The position numbers were made by a program, and so were the translations under genes. Positions 21,049 to 33,320 of a stretch of DNA of 64,000 nt are shown here, piece after piece. The notes beneath the pieces were generated by a model. It was given only the letters and a program-made list of their open reading frames with translations. It was not told the origin of the DNA and made no database searches. The stretch is from NCBI GenBank assembly GCA_028641055.1, contig CM054062.1, positions 172,253,449 through 172,317,448 on the forward strand, written 5' to 3'. How positions within the stretch are numbered: the stretch's first letter is position 1; the number at the start of each line of letters is the position of its first letter. Source of the stretch: Alopecurus myosuroides. Its lineage: Eukaryota > Streptophyta > Magnoliopsida > Poales > Poaceae.

Positions 21049-21666
21049 ATGTTGCTCCCTAAGTTCACCCTGAAAGATCTACCAGTAGGTAGTGGTTCTA
21101 TACTTGGGAAGGATACCATTAAATAATTCTTTAATCATATTAGTAAGCATGAAAATTTTGAGGAAAAATCCATAGTAGAGCTTTCTCCGAATTATGAAAC
21201 TGTTGCAACTTCTTTGATTCACATGTTATAAGCTAGGTTTGTTAACCTTCACCCCATACTGCAGAAAATGTTCCTTAACTTGAATAACATTGAAGATATT
21301 GAAAAAAGAATTTTTATCTTGGAAACCATGCTTAAAGAATTTGGAGATGTTGCTATAGAAGCTAGAAAAGTTTTTGATCGCTTTAATATGCTAGGATCAT
21401 GTGTAGATGTTGTTGGAGATCTTGAAAAAGCCGAACCTAAAAATTAAAAGGAGAATAAAATACCAATTCCCTTAAAGTTATTAGCACCTCATGAAGCCCA
21501 AGAGAAGAATTTTGACTGGATTGTTCCTGAAAATTTATTTGATGAGAGCAGTAAACCTAAAAGTTCTAAGAGAGGAACATCTGAAACTCATTTAGACAAA
21601 ATAAAATGCGTTATTGAGGAGTTTCCTTGTCTCAATTTGGATGCTTCCTCACTTGAAAACACTTGA
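21049..21666 (+). pseudogene. Decayed frame of element E
   Basis: 205 codons in one frame from ATG 21049 to TGA 21664, interrupted by three stops (21124, 21229, 21445). The residues around them read as a continuous acidic, Lys-rich protein (HENFEEKSIVELSPNYET, NNIEDIEKRIFILETMLKEF, FDWIVPENLFDESS). No catalytic domain is recognised. It occupies the gag position after the primer site, and similar small frames are known from non-autonomous pooid LTR elements. Its role, if it ever had one, is unknown. Confidence 0.6.
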
Positions 21667-24250
21667 TTTTCTCTTCCTATGCCTAGCTGAAAGACGTTAA
21701 AGAAAAGCACTTCTTGGGAGATAACCCATGTTTTTATTTTTTTGCTTTGTTTTCTCTGTTTTCTTTGATTCGATGTGTTGTATACTTATATAGAAACTAA
21801 TTTTTATATTTATGTTCATGTATTTTTTGTGCCAAGTAAAGTTTCTAGCGAAAAGTGGTGTTAGTTTTGGATTTCTGCGCAGAAAACAGATTTCTTCTGT
21901 CCACCGTAAAAAATCGTATAATTCACAGAAATTCAAAATGACATGAAACTTTTTGTGCTTATTTCTCAGATAATTATGAAACTTTTTCGTTCTTTATGTT
22001 TTTCGATTTGAGAAACTTAAGTTCCCCAAATTTTTTTGTCATTACAGATTGTTCTGGTTTTGGCAGATTCTGCCATTTTTCCTGCATTCGCTCTTTTACT
22101 ATGTCGAGTGGATTTGTTTGCTTCACGAAATATCAGTGGATGTAATTAATGTTTAAAAGTATTAATAGCACTTATTCCCATGCAGAACACGTGAATTTTT
22201 GATTGTTCACTAACCCTCAAATGCGAATTACTTTGAGTGTGGTGTGAAGGAAGTTTTGAAGGGTCAAGAGAAGAGGGTGATATAATGAGATCAAGAAGAG
22301 TGTAAATACAAAGATTGGGGATGACCCTGTGGTTCATCCCAGAAAATTCTAAGAAGACTCAACCGTCTAAGCTTGGGGATGCCCAAGGCATCCCCTTCTT
22401 CATCAATAAATTATTATATCACTTCTAGTGAAACTATATTTTTATTCGCTCACATCATATGAATTTTACTTGGAGCGTCTTTTTTTTTGTTTTTTTTTAC
22501 TTGCTTCAATAAATATAATTGGAACCTAGCATTCTTGTTTGGGAGAGATACATGCTCCAATTTTTCATTTGAATACTCGTTATGCTCGTATTCTTAGTTT
22601 TCTTCTAGCTGCTGCAATCATTTTAGCTCCTGTTTTTCATGCATCTCTTATTCAGATCTGTTAATTTTAGTAAAGTTATTATAGTACTCTCTTGCTTAAT
22701 TTTTGTATCATTTGGATAGTTTGTGTTAACAAATATTTTGATTTATGCTTCATGGAAAAATAAAATGTTGCATGTGGTAGAATTTATAACGGTGCAAAAA
22801 GAAGCTTGTATAGATTGTGGCTAGACTTATTCATGTCATGTTAGATGTTATTTTAATTCTAAGCTTAGTGGTTATTTTTGTAGCATGATTTTTTTCAAAT
22901 AGCTGAGAGTGTTTAATGTGCCATTGAAAGAATCATGAGTTGTTTTTAACACATTGAAGCATAAATTTATGGTGTTCTCCTTTGAATGTTTTATTTGGTC
23001 AACTTGGCGCATTCTTACACCATGTTTATGACTAAAAACTAGTCACTTATAGCCTCTATGATCATTTAGTTTTTGACTTTTAATACCACTTATGCTTGGA
23101 TTAATAATGTTTTTGTCTCTATGCATGATTATGACCATTATGCTCTGTTGATTTGTCGTTCCCAGTCTTTGCTAGCCTCCACCTGTACTGAGTATGATCT
23201 CTACTCGTGCATCCAACTCCCAAAAACCAAAGTATGCCAAATGTGTCCACCATACATACCTACATGTGGTATTTAACCGCCACTCCAAAGTAAATTTCTC
23301 ATGTGTTACCTTTAAAACCTTCAAAATTACTCCTATTTTGTGCTCCTGTTTTAGCTCATGAGGACGTGAATGGAGAATCTTTATCTCACTTTTTGATTGG
23401 ACTTCACACCCTCGACTAGTGGCTTCATCCGCTTATCCAATTACTAGAAGAGTTGGCAGCAGGTTGCCCAGCCCCAAACTTAGTACAACAAATTATCTTC
23501 ACTATTTTTGCCCCTGATTTGTCAGTCAAAGCATAATTGTGTAAACAAAAGAGAAAGAGGAATGAACTTCTACCCAGTTGCGCCCTTCTATGGGAGCCGC
23601 TCTTGTGAAGTCTAGTTGGCTTGTGACGTACTGTATTTTCTGTTCACCATTCCTTGACATAAGCATACACACCTCTCTAAAAAAATGTTTTCAAGACTTC
23701 TGTTTAACAAAATAAAAGCTCTAGCAGATGAGTGATCCCTGCTTCCCTATGCGAAGGGCCTTTATTTTACTTTTATGTTGAATCTCCATCTTCTAACTTT
23801 ATGCACAGTTGAGAGATTATAGTTTTCATTCTGAGTTTAATGTGCATTTTTCCCAAAAATATTATTGATTGATTCATACCTTGTTATTACTTTCTCTCAA
23901 ATTATTTGTTCTAGTCATCCTCTTAAACTTTGAAGGTGTCCTGGCATTTTTGTTTTGCCCCAATCTTAAGGACAAGCGAAATATCACTTTGCTATGTTTT
24001 CTTGATGCTAGAAACAAACTTATAACTTTCAGATGCATTATTATTCATGATCTTCTATTTGTGTTACTTTCCATGATGCAAAGTGATTGCTATGTTTCAT
24101 TTCTAAAATTGTATCTACCGTGCTTGTGTTTAAAGTAGATCTCAGCTTACATATGCTTTTACAATTTTGATGATCAAGCTTATGTTGGTAGCATGTCACC
24201 TCAGAAATTATTTGTTTTTTCGTTTACCTACTCAAGGACGAATAGGAACT
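21667..24250. other. Non-coding interior of element E
   Basis: AT-rich, with no coding frame of substance. It contains a perfect hairpin overlapping a second copy of the polypurine-tract motif (22369-22395). Sequences near 23180-23300 (TGTCCACCATACATACCTAC) are of a type I associate with pooid LTR retrotransposon interiors. Copy 2: 55708-58291. Confidence 0.6.
22375..22395. repeat. Hairpin in element E interior
   Basis: GGGGATGCC and GGCATCCCC are exact complements around a CAA loop. The left arm is part of AAGCTTGGGGATG (22369-22381), the same 13-mer as the tract before the 3' LTR. Copy 2: 56416-56436. Confidence 0.85.
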
Positions 24251-24263
24251 AAGCTTGGGGATG
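24251..24263 (+). other. Polypurine-type tract of element E
   Basis: AAGCTTGGGGATG directly precedes the 3' LTR start (TTGATACGTC). It is the expected position for plus-strand priming. Copy 2: 58292-58304. Confidence 0.7.
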
Positions 24264-24627
24264 TTGATACGTCATAAATGTATCCATAATTTCTGATGTT
24301 CCATGTTGTTTTCATGTTATTTGCTACATGTTTGCTATACACTTTATTCCATTTTTATCGATTTTCTGGGACTAACCTATTGACAAGGTGCCACAGAGTC
24401 AGTTCCTGTTTTTTGCTGTTTTTGGTTTCAGAAAAGTTGTTCTGGAAATATTCTCGGAATTGGACGATTCAAAAACCGGGGGTCTTAGAGATCTGTCGCG
24501 CATACGGAGTCCGGAAAAGACCCGGAGGGGGGCCACATGAGCCCCACACCATAGGGCGGCGCGCCCCCTGGCCACGCCATGGGGTGGTGTGGCCCCTCTG
24601 GCCTCCCACCAACGTTACCCTTTAGCC

Positions 24628-24635
24628 TATTTATA
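24628..24635 (+). promoter_or_regulatory. TATA-box candidate in LTR of element E
   Basis: TATTTATA lies between a GC-rich upstream block and the CCGCCGCCATC stretch. Copy 2: 58669-58676. Confidence 0.45.
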
Positions 24636-25529
24636 CCCCTCAGGAGGTTAACCCTAAAAAAATAAGCCTTTTCCATGAAAAACACCCAAGGCCGCCGCCA
24701 TCGTCAACCCTTGTTTGGGAGGGTTCTAGAGCTCTCCCCGGCACCCTGCTAGGAGGGGAAATCATCACATGAGGGCTCTACACTACCATGTCTGCCTCCG
24801 GAATGATGCATGAGTAGTTCATCCTTGGACTACGGTTCCATAGCAGTAGCTAGATGATTGTTCTCACCTCTTTATGCCTCATGTTTAGATCTTGTGAGCT
24901 TCCCTAGATGTTCAAGATCATCTTATTGTAATGCTACATGTTGTGTTTGCTGGGATCCGATGAATATTGAATGCTATGTCTATTTATTATCAATCTATCA
25001 TGTTCTTTTCATGTGTATGTTATTTATGATCTTGCATGCTCTCCATTGTTAGTAGATGCTAGTGACTCCAAGAGGGAGTATTTATACTCGATAGTGGGTT
25101 CATGCATCCCTTGCATTTGTGCTCGAGTGACAGAAACGTGACAAACGGGGGATGTGTTGTTACCATTAGAGAGAAAACAACGATGTTTACATTGTTTACA
25201 TTACACACTTTGATCAATGCGATTATCTGTTGCTTGCAACTTAATACCCAAGGATTTCTCAGATGACATTCTGAGGGTGGATTATTAGTCATAGATGAAG
25301 TTGGATAACGGTCTATGAGTCTTGTTGTAATGCCCACATGAATCACATAGTAATAACCATGTCATGCATGTTTCAATATCTATCAATTGCCCAACTGTAA
25401 TTTCTTCACCACACATGTTATTTATCTTCTATGGAGAGACACCACTAGTGAACTTAGGACCCCGGTCCATTTTCCTCATATTTATAATATAACAAATGCA
25501 ATCACTGTTTTCACACGCTACTACTGTTT

Positions 25530-27403
25530 TGTCACACCCCAGATTTGGGACACTTGTAACACATGAGGGAGACCATTTTTGTGAGCCAACAAAAACTTTT
25601 TAATGCCCTTGTGTAATCCAACATTATTTATTGAACCATGGTTATCTATGCAATGCAAGCAAATTTGATTCAAAAATCATTCACTTTGTTTTCTAATGTT
25701 TTCTTAATATTTCTGGATTGTTTTCCACCTGATGCTTGCTTAGTATGGTTCTCATTGAGTGTCCTTATTTTTATTTTACGACGATAGAAACTGAAGAAGA
25801 GGTAGTTGGAGCAGGAGGTTACTACTACCACTCCTGCTGTGATCACGAACAAGACCCTCGTTTCCTCCAAGGCAAGCCATCCTTAAAGCTTGTTGTTATT
25901 CCTACTTATCATTCTCTATCATGCATGCCCTACTTCCGAAGTTTTCAAAAACTTGATTACCAAAAACTATTTCATTGAGTGAATATTACTATTAATATTA
26001 TATAGTTATATTATCACCTTGCCATTAGTCAACTTGGTGTTACCAAGCCCTTAGCCACCATAAGGTATATAAATACCGCTTAAGATAATAATCTTGAGTC
26101 CCTAAGTGGACACTTTTAAAATGTTCTTTTGCAAACAAAAGGAGTTATGAAAATTCCACGGTGAAAAGGCGGGACCTTGTTCACTGGGGGAGCTAAGGAG
26201 TGTTTTCAAAATGTTTACAAAAGGCACATAACCTATTCTTCGCTGGACAACCAAGAAGTACTGTCGCTCTACCCCAACATGGGTACGGGGCCTATCTAGA
26301 TACTTGAACTTGTTAGTGTGTGTTCTATCCAAAAAAGCTATAGAGAGGATGATACTCTGAACCGAAGTGTCGCCAGGAGGGAGAAACGGGACATACACAG
26401 TGTGAGATTAATTGGGTCCCCTGTTCGGCGATGTGCGACATGGTGCCAGGGGGAATAAACCTAATTGAAGGGATAGCCATATACTAGCTTGTGTCAGAGT
26501 GGACAGTTAGGATCATTCTTCTGATACTTGCATATCGCTGTGTCGATCCATGGGTGGTTCATGGCAGACATTTGGATCTAGTGGAATGTGTACACCTCTG
26601 CAGAGTAAAACTATTCAGAATAGCCGAGCCCTCGGATATGGGAAGTTGAAAGGCCATGTAGCTAGTATTGTGTCAAGTTTTCAAAAATGTGTTTTTGAAC
26701 CAAGACTTGTACCCGAAAGGTACCGATGAAGGATCTGGACATGTTGTTCCAAGAAGTTTCGCAAAGAAAATTTTCTTTTATAAAACAAGTTTATAAAACC
26801 TCTTGTACATGCGATATCTACAAGAGAAAGAAAACTTATATTATTTTCTTCTGAAGTATCTTCTTCAACAAAGATACAGATAAAATGAATGCAATTATGA
26901 TGTCATCTTAGATGTACACCATATGTAGTGAGCCCTATTTATAGCCTACCTATCCACCATATAAGCATGATGCATTTTGTAAGTGTATGAAGGATGAATT
27001 GCTGAGTACATTCAAAAGTACTCATATTGGTTTTGACCCTGGCTATTTACTTGGCCAGACTTTGAGGAGACGCCTCTGGAGGAGGAATACGAGGAAGGGT
27101 ACTACTCTGGCGATTATGCGAACTAGGCCCGGCTCCCGGTCAGCAGCGTGTCAGTGACGGCGTGACATGGGCTACCTACGTGTGTTTCTTTCCGTTGTGT
27201 GTGTGAGATGTGAGACTTTGCTTGTCCTGCGTGGCAGCTAATAAAGACTTGGTCATGTGACCATTGGCTTGTAAGACTGTTGTTATTCGTGTAATGGATA
27301 ATGTATCTATATACCACTTCGTATGTTGTTCACGACTGAATTTCTTGGGATCGTGAATGTATGCATATGAGGGTTCTGGACCATCCCGTTTGGGGCCTCT
27401 ACA
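25530..27403. mobile_element. Solo LTR F
   Basis: 1,874 bp from TGTCACACCCC to GCCTCTACA (TG...CA), flanked by perfect 5-bp target duplications TGTTT at 25525-25529 and 27404-27408. There is no internal region, so this is a solo LTR left by recombination between the two LTRs of a full element. It lies inside the 3' LTR of element E, which reads continuously across the site once F is removed. A CTATTTATAG TATA candidate is near 26935. Confidence 0.92.
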
Positions 27404-27671
27404 TGTTTTCACATTGTTTTCCACACCATACGTTTAACCTCTTTGTTTTCAGCAAAAACAGTGAGATTGACAACCTCACTGCTTGTGTAGGTTCCACGTT
27501 GCTGCTGAACCGGTGGTGTGCCCTGCCACCTCAGCTGCATCAACCTTCAGAAGTTACTTCTTTCTCCTACTGGTCGATTCAACCTTGGTTTTGTTCTGAG
27601 GGAAACTTGCTACTGTGCTCTTCATACCTTCCTCTTGGGGTCTCCCAACGAACATGTGTCCACACGCATCA

Positions 27672-28718
27672 AGAATCATGACTAATCCTGATGGTAAACG
27701 AAGATGTAGCGCCCCGATGGCGATCACATCAACCTTTGATCCATTTCCGACGTGCATCATCACCTCATCTCTTGCTAGTTCCTGTTTTGACTTACATATG
27801 TTAGCAACCGAACCGGTATCAAATACCTATGCGCTACTGCGAGTACTAGTAAGGTACACATCAATAACTTTTATATCACATATACCTTTGTTCACTTTAC
27901 CGTCCTTCTTATCCGCGAGATATTTGGTGAAGTTTTGCTTCCAATGCCCAGTGCCCTTGCAGTAAAAGCACTCAGTATCAGTCTTAGGGCTAGTCCTGGT
28001 CTTCTTCTCAGGCACGACAATAGTCTTGCTGCCCTTCTTGAAATTACCCTCTGTTTTGCCTTTCTTGCCTTTCTTTACACTAGTGATTTTATTGATCATC
28101 AACACTTGTGCTCTTTTCTTTCTCCACTTCAGCAGTTTTGAGCATTAACATAAGTTTGAGGAGCAACTTCTTCATGCTTTGCATATTGTAGTTCACTATA
28201 AAGTTCTTGTAACTTTTTGGAAGTGATTGGAGAATAGGATAGATTCCTAACTTGTTGGGGATCGATATTCCCAGAGCTATGAGCTTATCAGCGTATCCAG
28301 TCATTTTGAGTGCATGCTCGCTAATGGAGTTGTCCTGTTCCATCATGCAGCTAAAGAACTTTTCTCAAGCATCATAGCTTTCTACGACAACATTGGTATC
28401 AGAAATCAATTTCACTTCTCCCAATGTATCATAAGCGTTGTTGTTCTCGAAACGCTTTCGCAACTCCGACTCTAAACCATACAGAATGTCGTAGTGAACT
28501 ACACTTAGGTTCTCCTTTAGAGTTAAAAAAACATTTTTATCTTCCTCAGGAGCGGCATCAGCGGGAGGGGCACCTAGCGGTTCATCAATCACATAGAGCT
28601 TTTGACAAGGAGTGAGGAGAATTATCAGGTTAAGGGTCCAGTTGGTAAATTTGCTTCCATTGTTTGCTAGTTTCTCTTTCTCCATGAGCATATTGAAATT
28701 AAAAGCAGGTGGTACCAT
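27672..28718 (-). pseudogene. copia B gag and protease start
   Basis: Right to left: a gag N-terminus from ATG 28718 (KFTNWTLNLIILLTPCQKLY, VIDEPLG), a TGA at 28365-28367, then a continuing core (MMEQDNSISEHALKMTGYAD, LPKSYKNFIVNYNM). A further frame break near 28105 is followed by a Lys-rich zinc knuckle CFYCKGTGHWKQNF, whose final Cys is replaced by Phe. A stop then precedes the protease site VFDTGSVANIC (about 27835-27805). The frame ends where element E joins. The knuckle lesion and the stop before protease are shared with copy 2 (61713-62210). Confidence 0.82.
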
Positions 28719-29850
28719 GCTCTAGAACATATTTGCAAAGACTATTTAGATTATGTTTATGATAAATTAAGTTCAAGTTAATTCAAAAATTACTATGTGA
28801 ACTCCCACTCAAAAACAACATCCCTCTAGTCGTTTAAGTGATTACGCAAACCAAATCCACTACACCAAAACCGATCATCACATGATATGGTGTAGCTGCA
28901 AAGGCAAACATCGAGATGTTCGTCATATCATCCATATGACTCATGTTTTATGTTTCGGTTACGTATTTCTAGGCCATGTCTGCAAATTTTAGACTTGCCA
29001 ATTAGAACCGTAGTAATTGCGTGTATAAATATAGCTTACACACGTTGTATGCGAATGTTGAGTCTATCACACACCATCATCACATGGTGTTACAAAACGA
29101 AAATTTTCATAATGGTGCATACTAAGAAAGAACACATTATTATCTTGATATTAATTGTGAGGGGTCATCTTATAATGCTACCATCACAATGTAAGCAGAA
29201 TAAGATTCATAAAAAGGATTAACATCACATGCATCAATAATGTGATATGATATGGTCCTTTTTGCACTTGGTCTCCATCTTGTGCATTGGCATGATCTCC
29301 ATTATTCCAGCGTGGCACCAAGGTCCGTGGCGCCTTCTTCTTGATTGTCCTCCAAAATTACAACATATCACATGAATATGAAATCTAGCACGCATGCTAA
29401 ATAATAATAAGACAACCATTAGGCTCCTGCCGGTTTGTCATAATTTACAAAGAGGATCATCTCATACATCAAATTTGTAACACTAGCCATACCACATCAC
29501 ATGCCCTGCAAAAAGAAGTTAGACGCCTCTAATTTATTTTTGCATGTTTTACGCGGTTTATTGCTAGCGAAGAAACCATAACAGTGATAAACAAATTATT
29601 AAAAACGCATTGTAGATCAGATTTTAACTACAGTGAGAGAGTCGGACACTCTCCAGCCACTTATCCAAATAAGTTGCATATCAATCATGGAACAAGTCTC
29701 ATGTATGCGGACATGTAAGGTTAGTCCGGGACGCTTTATCCCTCTATACCACTAAGATCCAAAATACACGAAGGAAGCAATAACATAATCATCAACGCCT
29801 ACATACACATATATTTTCTACCCGTACAAAAACCATCTACGCATAGATCA
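28719..29850. other. Leader region of copia B
   Basis: Between primer site and gag. No frame of note. Only one copy is in the window. Confidence 0.6.
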
Positions 29851-29863
29851 GACTCTGATACCA
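29851..29863 (-). other. Initiator-Met primer-binding site of copia B
   Basis: The minus strand reads TGGTATCAGAGTC, the complement of the 3' end of initiator tRNA-Met. It directly follows the LTR end. Confidence 0.88.
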
Positions 29864-31352
29864 CTCATGGATTCGTAGCATAGAAAACAAAATTATTCCT
29901 ATGGTAAGAACAACCAAGGGACCACGATCTAATCTACAGGATGCATGCAACAACTAGAATAAGTTCTAGAAGAACTAAACCTCAAAGACCAAAAGTGTTA
30001 CGAGATTGAATCTCGTGGATGATGTAGACGAACACTTGCCGATCTCAAGATCGTGAAAATGAGCGCTGCAATCTGCCAACGCTTCTGCAATCGGTCACAC
30101 GCACGGCTCAACGACGACCTCCGTTCCCTCGATCCAATGGGGCAGCGGGAGTAGTAAATCCACCGAAAACTCTAACAACACGACAGTGTGGTGTGGTGAA
30201 GAAGACTATTTGTCCATGGCTTCGCCAAGTGGATAACCAAGAGGTGGAACAACGGGAGGAGGGAGAGAGATATAGACACAAGTGCATGGGGTGAGGCAGC
30301 CCCTATGGGGTGTGGCGAGACCAAGGGTGCCCCAACCTCTTCCCTCTTCATGAGAGTGGAGCTCCCACTCATGCTCTTATTCAATGGGTGGACTCTCCCC
30401 TCAAAAAACTCAAAAGTCTCCTCATCGAATGAATGAAAACAATTTTTATTTTATATTTTAATATTTGTTAATTCTATTAATCAACAAATATTCTTACCCC
30501 CAACTATTTCAATATTCCCCAAAACAATTCTGGTGTTGTCGAAACTTTTTTCCGATATTTCGTATCTACTCAAAAGCGTCGACAAATCTTAATGGTGTCA
30601 CTCTACGGTTTGCGAATAATGTAGACATGATCGAGACACCTCTCCGATCAATAGTAAAAAGGGGACCTGGAGATCCGTAATGGCTCCTACACATTCAACG
30701 ATGAATCTTGTGACCGCGTGAACCATAAAGGTAATAACCAATTTCTTTTGCGTCACGATACTTTAGTTGTCCGAGATCCGATCATTGGTATCAACTATAC
30801 CTAGTTCGATCTCGTTACCGACAAGTAATTTTTTACTCATTCCCTGATATGACATACTTGTGACCTAGTCACGTGCTTGCAAGCGGTGTTGATTTGATAT
30901 CACCAAGAGGGCCTAGATATCTCTTAGTCATTTGGATAGGCAAATCCCACTCGTGATCCATGAGTCTCAACAAATAACTTCAGAGTACCTAATTTCACCT
31001 TTATATTCACCCTGTTACGATTTGACGTTTGATATTATCGAATCACCCTTCCGGTGTTAGTGATTGACATGATCTCATGGTCTAAAGATTAGAGTTATTT
31101 GGTATGTGTTTGATATAACAGTGTAAACTTACTGACTTGATTGCATTGATATACTTACTTTGGGTGTGTGTGTTCACCATATCATTCTCCTAATGACGTG
31201 ATCCCCTTATTAACAACATTCAATGTTCATAATCAGGAAACCTCAATCATTAGTTAATCAACAAGGTAGTTAAATGAGAGGCGTTACTAGAAACTCTTGC
31301 TTGTTTATTAGACACACATGTATTAACATTTTCGGTTAACACAATTATAACA
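29864..31352 (-). repeat. 5' LTR of copia B
   Basis: About 1.49 kb, inner end fixed by the primer site. The outer end is probably at TGTTATAATTGTG (31341-31352), but similar sequence may continue to about 31405. The inner terminus reads ATGAG rather than the usual ...CA, so it has mutated. Confidence 0.65.
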
Positions 31353-31405
31353 TGAGAAATAAACATTTATCATAAACATGGAATAAGATAATAACCATTT
31401 TATTA

Positions 31406-32096
31406 CTGACGAACTCTTCCATGTCAGCTTTCCATGGCGATCCTTCAAGAACACGGTCAATGTCAGCTTTCCCGACGAACTCTTCCATGAAAAGGTTGGT
31501 ACCTAGATTCCGGATCTCCAACCCCTTTGGATTACCGCACGCTAGACAGATCACATATTTGATCGTCGATATGTGCAACGGATTTTGGGGAAGAACCTTC
31601 CTCACAAGCGCCCCCTCCGGCAGTCACGGTGATCGTCGTCCTCATCCTGCAATACAAAGGCAATGGATTCCTGGGAGGTGAGATTGAGCCAGCCTAGCAT
31701 CTCAGCCACTTCGTCACCCGTCGTGGCCGCGGAAGACCTAGGTGTCTCCGTCGATTCCCCCTTCGAGGTCTGGTCCAGGAGATGGACCGACAGTACCTTG
31801 CTGGCGGTCCCATGGTCACCAGCAGCTCGATCCTTCCCAGCAATGGCGCCCGAATCGCATAACCTGACGGGCAAAACCGCCCGCCACCGAACAGAAACCA
31901 GGGATGGAATTGCAGGCACGGATGGTCCTCCCAGGGCCACGGGTGGAGAGGTGGATATGGTGGAAGACGGTGTCGAGGGTCACCGCCATCAAACGGAGTC
32001 GAGGAAGCCGGGAGATCGCCTCCGCAGTCGCGAGAAACCCTAGGCCAACCGACATATAAAAATAAATATTCTTGAGTAAGCCCATGCTCCCCCACA
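31406..32096 (-). pseudogene. LINE ORF1-like fragment (DUF4283 type)
   Basis: Minus-strand frames. An N-terminal piece from about 31940 (MLGWLNLTSQESIAFVLQDE) shifts near 31605 into MRKVLPQNPLHISTI, then CGNPKGLEIRNLGTN and DIDRVLEGSPWK. This GNPKGL...VLEGSPW pattern is typical of the DUF4283 domain found in plant LINE ORF1 and related nucleic-acid-binding proteins. The frame ends in a short duplication (31408-31486) and then meets the LTR of copia B. ORF2 is absent. A GC-rich untranslated leader reads from about 32096. Confidence 0.65.
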
Positions 32097-32104
32097 AAAA
32101 AAAA

Positions 32105-33193
32105 AGAGAGAAAAAACTAGTCGCTCACGCTATTGGCTCATGAGTGCATTATTTGTTCAGGAGTAGTGTGTGGGAGGCTGGGAGCATGATGCCTAGTTGG
32201 ATCCACATAGAGTCACACTTTTAGTCCTTATCTGATTTGCCTAGTCATTAGTTACATCTCTTTGTTTAAGCTTTCGATTTGAGTTTACAACTTTAGATGG
32301 GATCCCCAGGCCTGCTCAGACATCACTAAGTTTCAGTTCGTCAGTATGCATCATCGTATTGTATTTGTACGGTAGGTGGACCAACCCTGAGTGGCCAGCA
32401 CTGAGAAAACGTTCTGAGAAAAATGTGACTTGAAAACTAGTGCCGTAAAACCAAGCCCGAAAGCATTTTTTAAAAGATAAAACGCACAACGAATTAGTGA
32501 TAAGCTAAAGCTGTCAACTCACTGCCATAAAAAAAAAGCTATACTGTGCTCAATACTATGTTCGCCTTGAATTGGTTAAGCGGATGAAACGATGGTTCAT
32601 TCTAGGTTAACTGGTCGCCTGTGACAAATGCATCGTGCCATGTCACGCATCACAATCACCTATATTAATGATAACATCAATTTAAAGTGGGAACTGCTTC
32701 TCTGCCACGAGTCACTGTCAAAGTTCAAACCTGACGAAACTGCAACTTGGGAAAACTGATACGGTAGATATCTTAAGACACTCCCGCTTTAATATGGATT
32801 AATGGACGATTGCTTGATTCTCGATGATCCAATTATTGGTTTTCAGTTGACAAACCAGATTTAGTTTACTCCACTAGACTAATCTTGGCTTGCTTAAACC
32901 CCTACAAATGTTTACTATATTCAGGGGCAGTTTACCCCTTTGCTGGCCAGTGAGTTAAATCTGAAAACCGTTCCATGCCACTAGTTTACGGAGTGAAATA
33001 TTTATACATTCAAACTTATGTTAAAAATATGACCATTTCTGAACATGGAAAAAATGGAGTAACATATTTAATTACTTTTACTTTTCCAAAGACTATTTAG
33101 AGTTATATTTTGTAACAAATTAACACACATATAGTTCACCTCAAAACCTCTATGTATGATTTTGTTTAGTTTTATTAAAACTTCATTATGTTC
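32105..33193. other. Intergenic, no gene seen
   Basis: AT-rich single-copy DNA in this window; no frame or repeat recognised. Confidence 0.55.
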
Positions 33194-33195
33194 TA

Positions 33196-33318
33196 CTCCC
33201 TCCGTCCCAAATTAGGTGTGATGGACTTGTCAAAACATGAATGTATCTATACACTAAAATACGTCTAGATAATCCATAATTTGAAAAATCTATGACAACT
33301 TATTCTGGACGGAGGGAG
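33196..33318. mobile_element. Stowaway-like MITE, 123 bp
   Basis: TA-flanked, with terminal inverted repeats CTCCCTCCGTCC and GGACGGAGGGAG exact over 12 bp. The interior contains AATGTATCTATACACTAAAA. Confidence 0.9.
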
Positions 33319-33320
33319 TA

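Larger units (their letters stand above)
20777..27671 (+). mobile_element. Non-autonomous gypsy-type element E
   Basis: An 80-bp 5' LTR remnant (20777-20856), a tRNA-Asp-type primer site, about 3.4 kb of internal DNA with only a decayed frame, a polypurine-type tract and a 3' LTR (24265-27671, split by solo LTR F). The 80-bp remnant is nearly identical to the end of the 3' LTR (27592-27671), which proves the pairing. It has no pol. The layout resembles large retrotransposon derivatives of pooid grasses. It sits in the protease region of copia B, immediately followed by copia sequence at 27672. Confidence 0.85.
24265..27671 (+). repeat. 3' LTR of element E, split by solo LTR F
   Basis: Starts TGATACGTC and ends ACACGCATCA. 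Without the insertion it is about 1,528 bp. TATTTATA (24628-24635) is a TATA candidate. Copy 2: 58306-61712. Confidence 0.85.
1..28169 (+). repeat. 34-kb-period duplication, copy 1
   Basis: The whole stretch recurs at 34017-62210 in the same orientation. The offset is 34,016 at the start, 34,042 at the tRNA gene and 34,041 from about 16.5 kb to the end, so only small indels separate the copies. Every nested transposon and every truncated junction is shared. The left limit of the duplicated unit is not visible because the window starts inside it. Single-base indels are concentrated in about 3.3-8.4 kb of this copy. Confidence 0.97.
27672..31352 (-). mobile_element. Ty1/copia element B, 5' part
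   Basis: Minus strand: 5' LTR (29864 to about 31352), methionine-initiator primer site (29851-29863), a leader of about 1.1 kb, and gag with the beginning of protease, cut at 27672 by element E. No RT is present. The right LTR boundary is uncertain (31352-31405). The only copy-2 part is 61713-62210. Confidence 0.8.

Noticed and set aside
25530..27403. Two-LTR full element at the solo LTR
   Set aside because: No second LTR, primer site or polypurine tract, and target duplications directly flank the single unit.
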